From: Dongia_B sp035539075
GTDB lineage: Bacteria > Pseudomonadota > Alphaproteobacteria > Dongiales > Dongiaceae
DNA: 7,283 nucleotides
Direction of reading: 5' to 3'
Assembly: GCA_035539075.1 (NCBI GenBank)
Contig: DATLJB010000070.1
Location: 1-7,283, forward strand
Shown here: piece after piece, positions 5,773 through 7,283 of the stretch
How the letters are laid out: the number at the start of each line of letters is the position of its first letter
Numbering within the stretch: the first letter of the stretch is position 1
The notes under the pieces: generated by a model
What the model was told of the DNA's origin: nothing
Database searches by the model: none
Seen by the model: only the letters and a program-made list of their open reading frames with translations
Program-made: the position numbers and the translations under genes

Positions 5773-6473
5773 TAGGGCTGCGGCTTGCCCGTCTGGCCGA
5801 ACAGGATTTTGCGCTCCTCGTCAGAAATCTTGCCGTCGCGCGGGCCGTAGGCTTCCTTTTCACCTTCGTAAACGCGCAGGGTTGCCGGCCGCGCCTTGAT
5901 GGTTTCGAACCAGCGCTTGAGATGGGGGAAGTCCTCCAAGTTCTGGCCATGCGATTTGTGCGGCACGATCCACGGATAGCAGGCGATATCGGCGATCGAA
6001 TAGTCGCCGGCGATGAACGGACGGTCGGCGAGACGCTTGTTCAGGACGCCGTAGAGCCGGTTGGTCTCCTTGGTGTAGCGTTCGATGGCATAGGGCACCT
6101 TTTCCGGCGCATAGACGTTGAAATGCCCGTTCTGCCCGGCCATGGGACCGAGGCCCGCCATCTGCCAGAACAGCCATTCAATGACCTCGTTGCGCGGGCG
6201 AAGCGCGGTGGGCAGCAGCTTGCCGGTCTTCTCCGCGAGATAGAGCAGGATCGCGCCGGATTCGAAAACCGAGATCGGCTCGCCGCCGTCTTGTGGCGCG
6301 CGGTCGATGATGGCGGGGATGCGGTTATTGGGGGCGATCTTCAGGAAAGCGGGGTCGAATTGCTCGCCCTTGCCGATATTGATGGGAAACAGCTTGTGCG
6401 CCAATCCGGTCTCTTCGAGATAGAGGCGGATCTTCAGCCCATTGGGTGTCGGCCAGAAATAGAGTTCGATCAT
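5772..6473 (-). CDS. yfcG: Nu-class glutathione S-transferase / disulfide-bond oxidoreductase, YfcG type
   Basis: A 233-residue cytosolic GST-fold protein, close in sequence and length to E. coli YfcG, a glutathione-dependent disulfide reductase that binds GSSG without a catalytic Cys. The thioredoxin-like domain (1-85) starts MIELYFWPTPNGLKIRLYLE: Thr9 and Asn11 are the positions that contact glutathione in this class and no Cys is present there. It continues with GKGEQFDPAFLKIAPNNRIPAI and FESGAILLYLAEKTGK (70-85), giving the cis-Pro53 and the Glu71-Ser72 pair that grip glutathione. The helical domain has WLFWQMAGLGPMAGQNGHF (100-118), IERYTKETNRLYGVLNKRL, and SIADIACYPW, the usual folding motif. 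An AGGA about 10 bases before ATG 6473 is a fair ribosome binding site. It is apparently monocistronic, with a strong inverted repeat ~50-80 bp upstream that may be its operator. Confidence 0.92.
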   Translation of the reverse strand: MIELYFWPTPNGLKIRLYLEETGLAHKLFPINIGKGEQFDPAFLKIAPNNRIPAIIDRAPQDGGEPISVFESGAILLYLAEKTGKLLPTALRPRNEVIEWLFWQMAGLGPMAGQNGHFNVYAPEKVPYAIERYTKETNRLYGVLNKRLADRPFIAGDYSIADIACYPWIVPHKSHGQNLEDFPHLKRWFETIKARPATLRVYEGEKEAYGPRDGKISDEERKILFGQTGKPQP

Positions 6474-6521
6474 CTGCTGGATTCCTGCTGTTCGATTGGA
6501 TCAGTCGGCGAGACGCCCAGT

Positions 6522-6554
6522 GATATTGGATGCGGGATGTTGCATGCCAATATC
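6522..6554. promoter_or_regulatory. imperfect inverted repeat upstream of the GST gene, possible operator/promoter
   Basis: GATATTGGATGC (6522-6533) and GCATGCCAATATC (6542-6554) form an inverted repeat of 12 pairs with one extra G in the right arm and an 8-base centre. It lies ~50-80 bp before the GST ATG. On the minus strand TTGGCA (6550-6545) resembles a -35 box, with a weak AATATC (6527-6522) 17 bp on. A dimeric repressor covering the promoter is one reading; a stem ending the upstream bioY-DUF1284 transcript is another, though no T-run follows. The rest of the 6474-6645 spacer shows no gene. Confidence 0.4.
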
Positions 6555-6645
6555 GAGCGGCCCGGCCGTTGGCCTCATTGGGAACAAGGTGCGTTCAGCG
6601 TAACGTCGCCGGCGGATGTTCTGCAACCGGTTCGGCAACCTGCCG

Positions 6646-7140
6646 TCATCTTGCCTGCAGGCGGCAACCCAAGAAGTCGGTGGCGCCGAGGCTGTCGCAG
6701 AAGTCTTTCCATTCGCAAGCTGCACAGCCGCTGCGAATGACATTGTCGCGGAAGGCGTGGCGCAGCCGGGCGATCAGCGCCGCATCCAGGCGCAGCCTGC
6801 CGCCGGCCTTGATCTCTTGCTGCAACAGGGCCGCGATATCGGCCGCGGCTTTCTGGTCGCGCTGCGTGATGCGGCTTTCGTGGCAATGCGGCGGGCGTAT
6901 CTCGGTGCCGGCTTGCCCCGCAGCGGCTTTCTCCGCAGCGATGCTTCCGGCGGCTCCGTCGAGCCGCGCCTCTTCCAGCCATGGGGCGCAGATATCATCG
7001 GGTCCGTCGATGAGGAGGATTTCCTCGCCACCGCCGAGCCGGGCGATGAGATCGTCCATCCCCGATGTGAAGCGGGGCGTGTAACCACGCCCCGCATAGG
7101 TCAACATGCAAAGAAGATGATGCGGCCGCAATCGGATCAT
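6646..7140 (-). CDS. DUF1284 family Cys-rich protein
   Basis: A 164-residue soluble protein. The N-terminus IRLRPHHLLCMLTYAGRGYT (2-21) and GPDDICAPW (46-54) are the hallmark of DUF1284. PPHCHE (83-88) and the C-terminal SGCAACEW (137-144) with further Cys complete it. The seven cysteines are at 11, 51, 86, 139, 142, 148 and 159; the CxxC-x5-C-x10-C tail plus His7/His8/His85/His87 suggests a metal or Fe-S site (inference). An Ala-rich stretch (~58-78) between the ICAP and HC motifs looks longer than I recall for the family. ATG 7140 is supported by AGGA seven bases upstream and by the motif starting at residue 3. It begins 32 bp after the bioY stop, so probably shares the bioY transcript. The biochemical function is not known; a link to biotin uptake is suggested by position only. 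Confidence 0.85.
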   Translation of the reverse strand: MIRLRPHHLLCMLTYAGRGYTPRFTSGMDDLIARLGGGEEILLIDGPDDICAPWLEEARLDGAAGSIAAEKAAAGQAGTEIRPPHCHESRITQRDQKAAADIAALLQQEIKAGGRLRLDAALIARLRHAFRDNVIRSGCAACEWKDFCDSLGATDFLGCRLQAR

Positions 7141-7172
7141 CTGCCGATCCTCACGCGGCCGCGTTCATCAGG

Positions 7173-7283
7173 TCAGGCTGCTTTGCGCAGGCGGTTGCTG
7201 GCCAGCACCGTGCTGGCGACGAGCGCGATCTTCAGCGCATCGCCCAGCAGGAAGGGAGCCACGCCGCTGTTCCAGGCGACGGC
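7173..7283 (-). CDS. bioY: BioY biotin transporter S component, C-terminal end (partial)
   Basis: The minus strand is open from the right edge to TGA at 7173-7175 (36 codons). The encoded end, AVAWNSGVAPFLLGDALKIA followed by LVASTVL and a basic tail, matches the conserved final helix of BioY, whose hallmark is 'PFxxGDxxK' entering the last transmembrane segment. BioY is the membrane S component that captures biotin, alone or with BioM/BioN as an ECF transporter. Only the last helix is visible; the start and possible bioM/bioN partners lie outside the window. The DUF1284 gene follows after 32 bp on the same strand. Confidence 0.8.
   Translation of the reverse strand, partial: AVAWNSGVAPFLLGDALKIALVASTVLASNRLRKAA

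Noticed and set aside
5697..6740. 347-residue plus-strand frame opposite the GST gene
   Set aside because: The minus strand encodes a well-conserved YfcG-type GST; the plus translation has no recognisable family.
1..7283. CRISPR array, tRNA, insertion sequence, phage or toxin-antitoxin genes
   Set aside because: No regularly spaced repeats, tRNA-like folds, terminal inverted repeats with a transposase, or small toxin/antitoxin pairs were seen.

Overview
The base composition (GC-rich, strong G/C preference at third codon positions) and the protein families suggest an alphaproteobacterium. The PAS / degenerate-GGDEF / EAL architecture resembles proteins I associate with Rhodospirillales-type lineages, but the exact taxon cannot be fixed from this window. 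It looks like ordinary chromosome: there are no transposases, integrases, tRNAs, phage genes or CRISPR arrays.

Left part (1-2307). The window opens inside a minus-strand GlxA-type AraC-family regulator; only its N-terminal DJ-1/PfpI-like half is visible and the DNA-binding half lies off the left edge. The following ~375-bp spacer holds a possible 53-codon plus-strand ORF (614-775) ending in an intrinsic-terminator-like hairpin, then an AT-rich promoter-like stretch. Next comes a cyclic-di-GMP-type signalling gene that appears broken. One frame (906-1835) encodes PAS plus a degenerate GGDEF domain; the C-terminal half of an EAL phosphodiesterase domain continues in another frame (1771-2307). 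The segment that should carry the QPIV and ExL motifs is absent, so an internal deletion with frame change is the simplest reading.

Middle (2308-5514). A plus-strand four-helix membrane protein resembling DUF2569 is followed, convergently, by a large minus-strand aconitase X gene. In it the small swivelling DUF126-type domain and the catalytic DUF521-type domain are fused through an Ala/Pro-rich linker; this is a cis-3-hydroxy-L-proline dehydratase candidate. Upstream on the same strand is a small exported protein built of 11-residue amphipathic repeats (LEA-like).

Right part (5515-7283). All genes are on the minus strand: a Nu-class glutathione S-transferase of the YfcG type, preceded by a marked inverted repeat; a Cys-rich DUF1284 protein; and the 3' end of bioY, the biotin-transporter S component, 32 bp upstream of the DUF1284 gene and probably in one operon with it.

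The genes do not form one pathway. They look like independent transcription units for regulation, imino-acid catabolism, stress/envelope function, thiol chemistry and biotin uptake. I found no convincing new multi-gene system. The points most worth checking are the broken EAL gene, the solitary fused AcnX, the 11-mer repeat protein, the bioY-DUF1284 pair, and the inverted repeat upstream of the GST gene.
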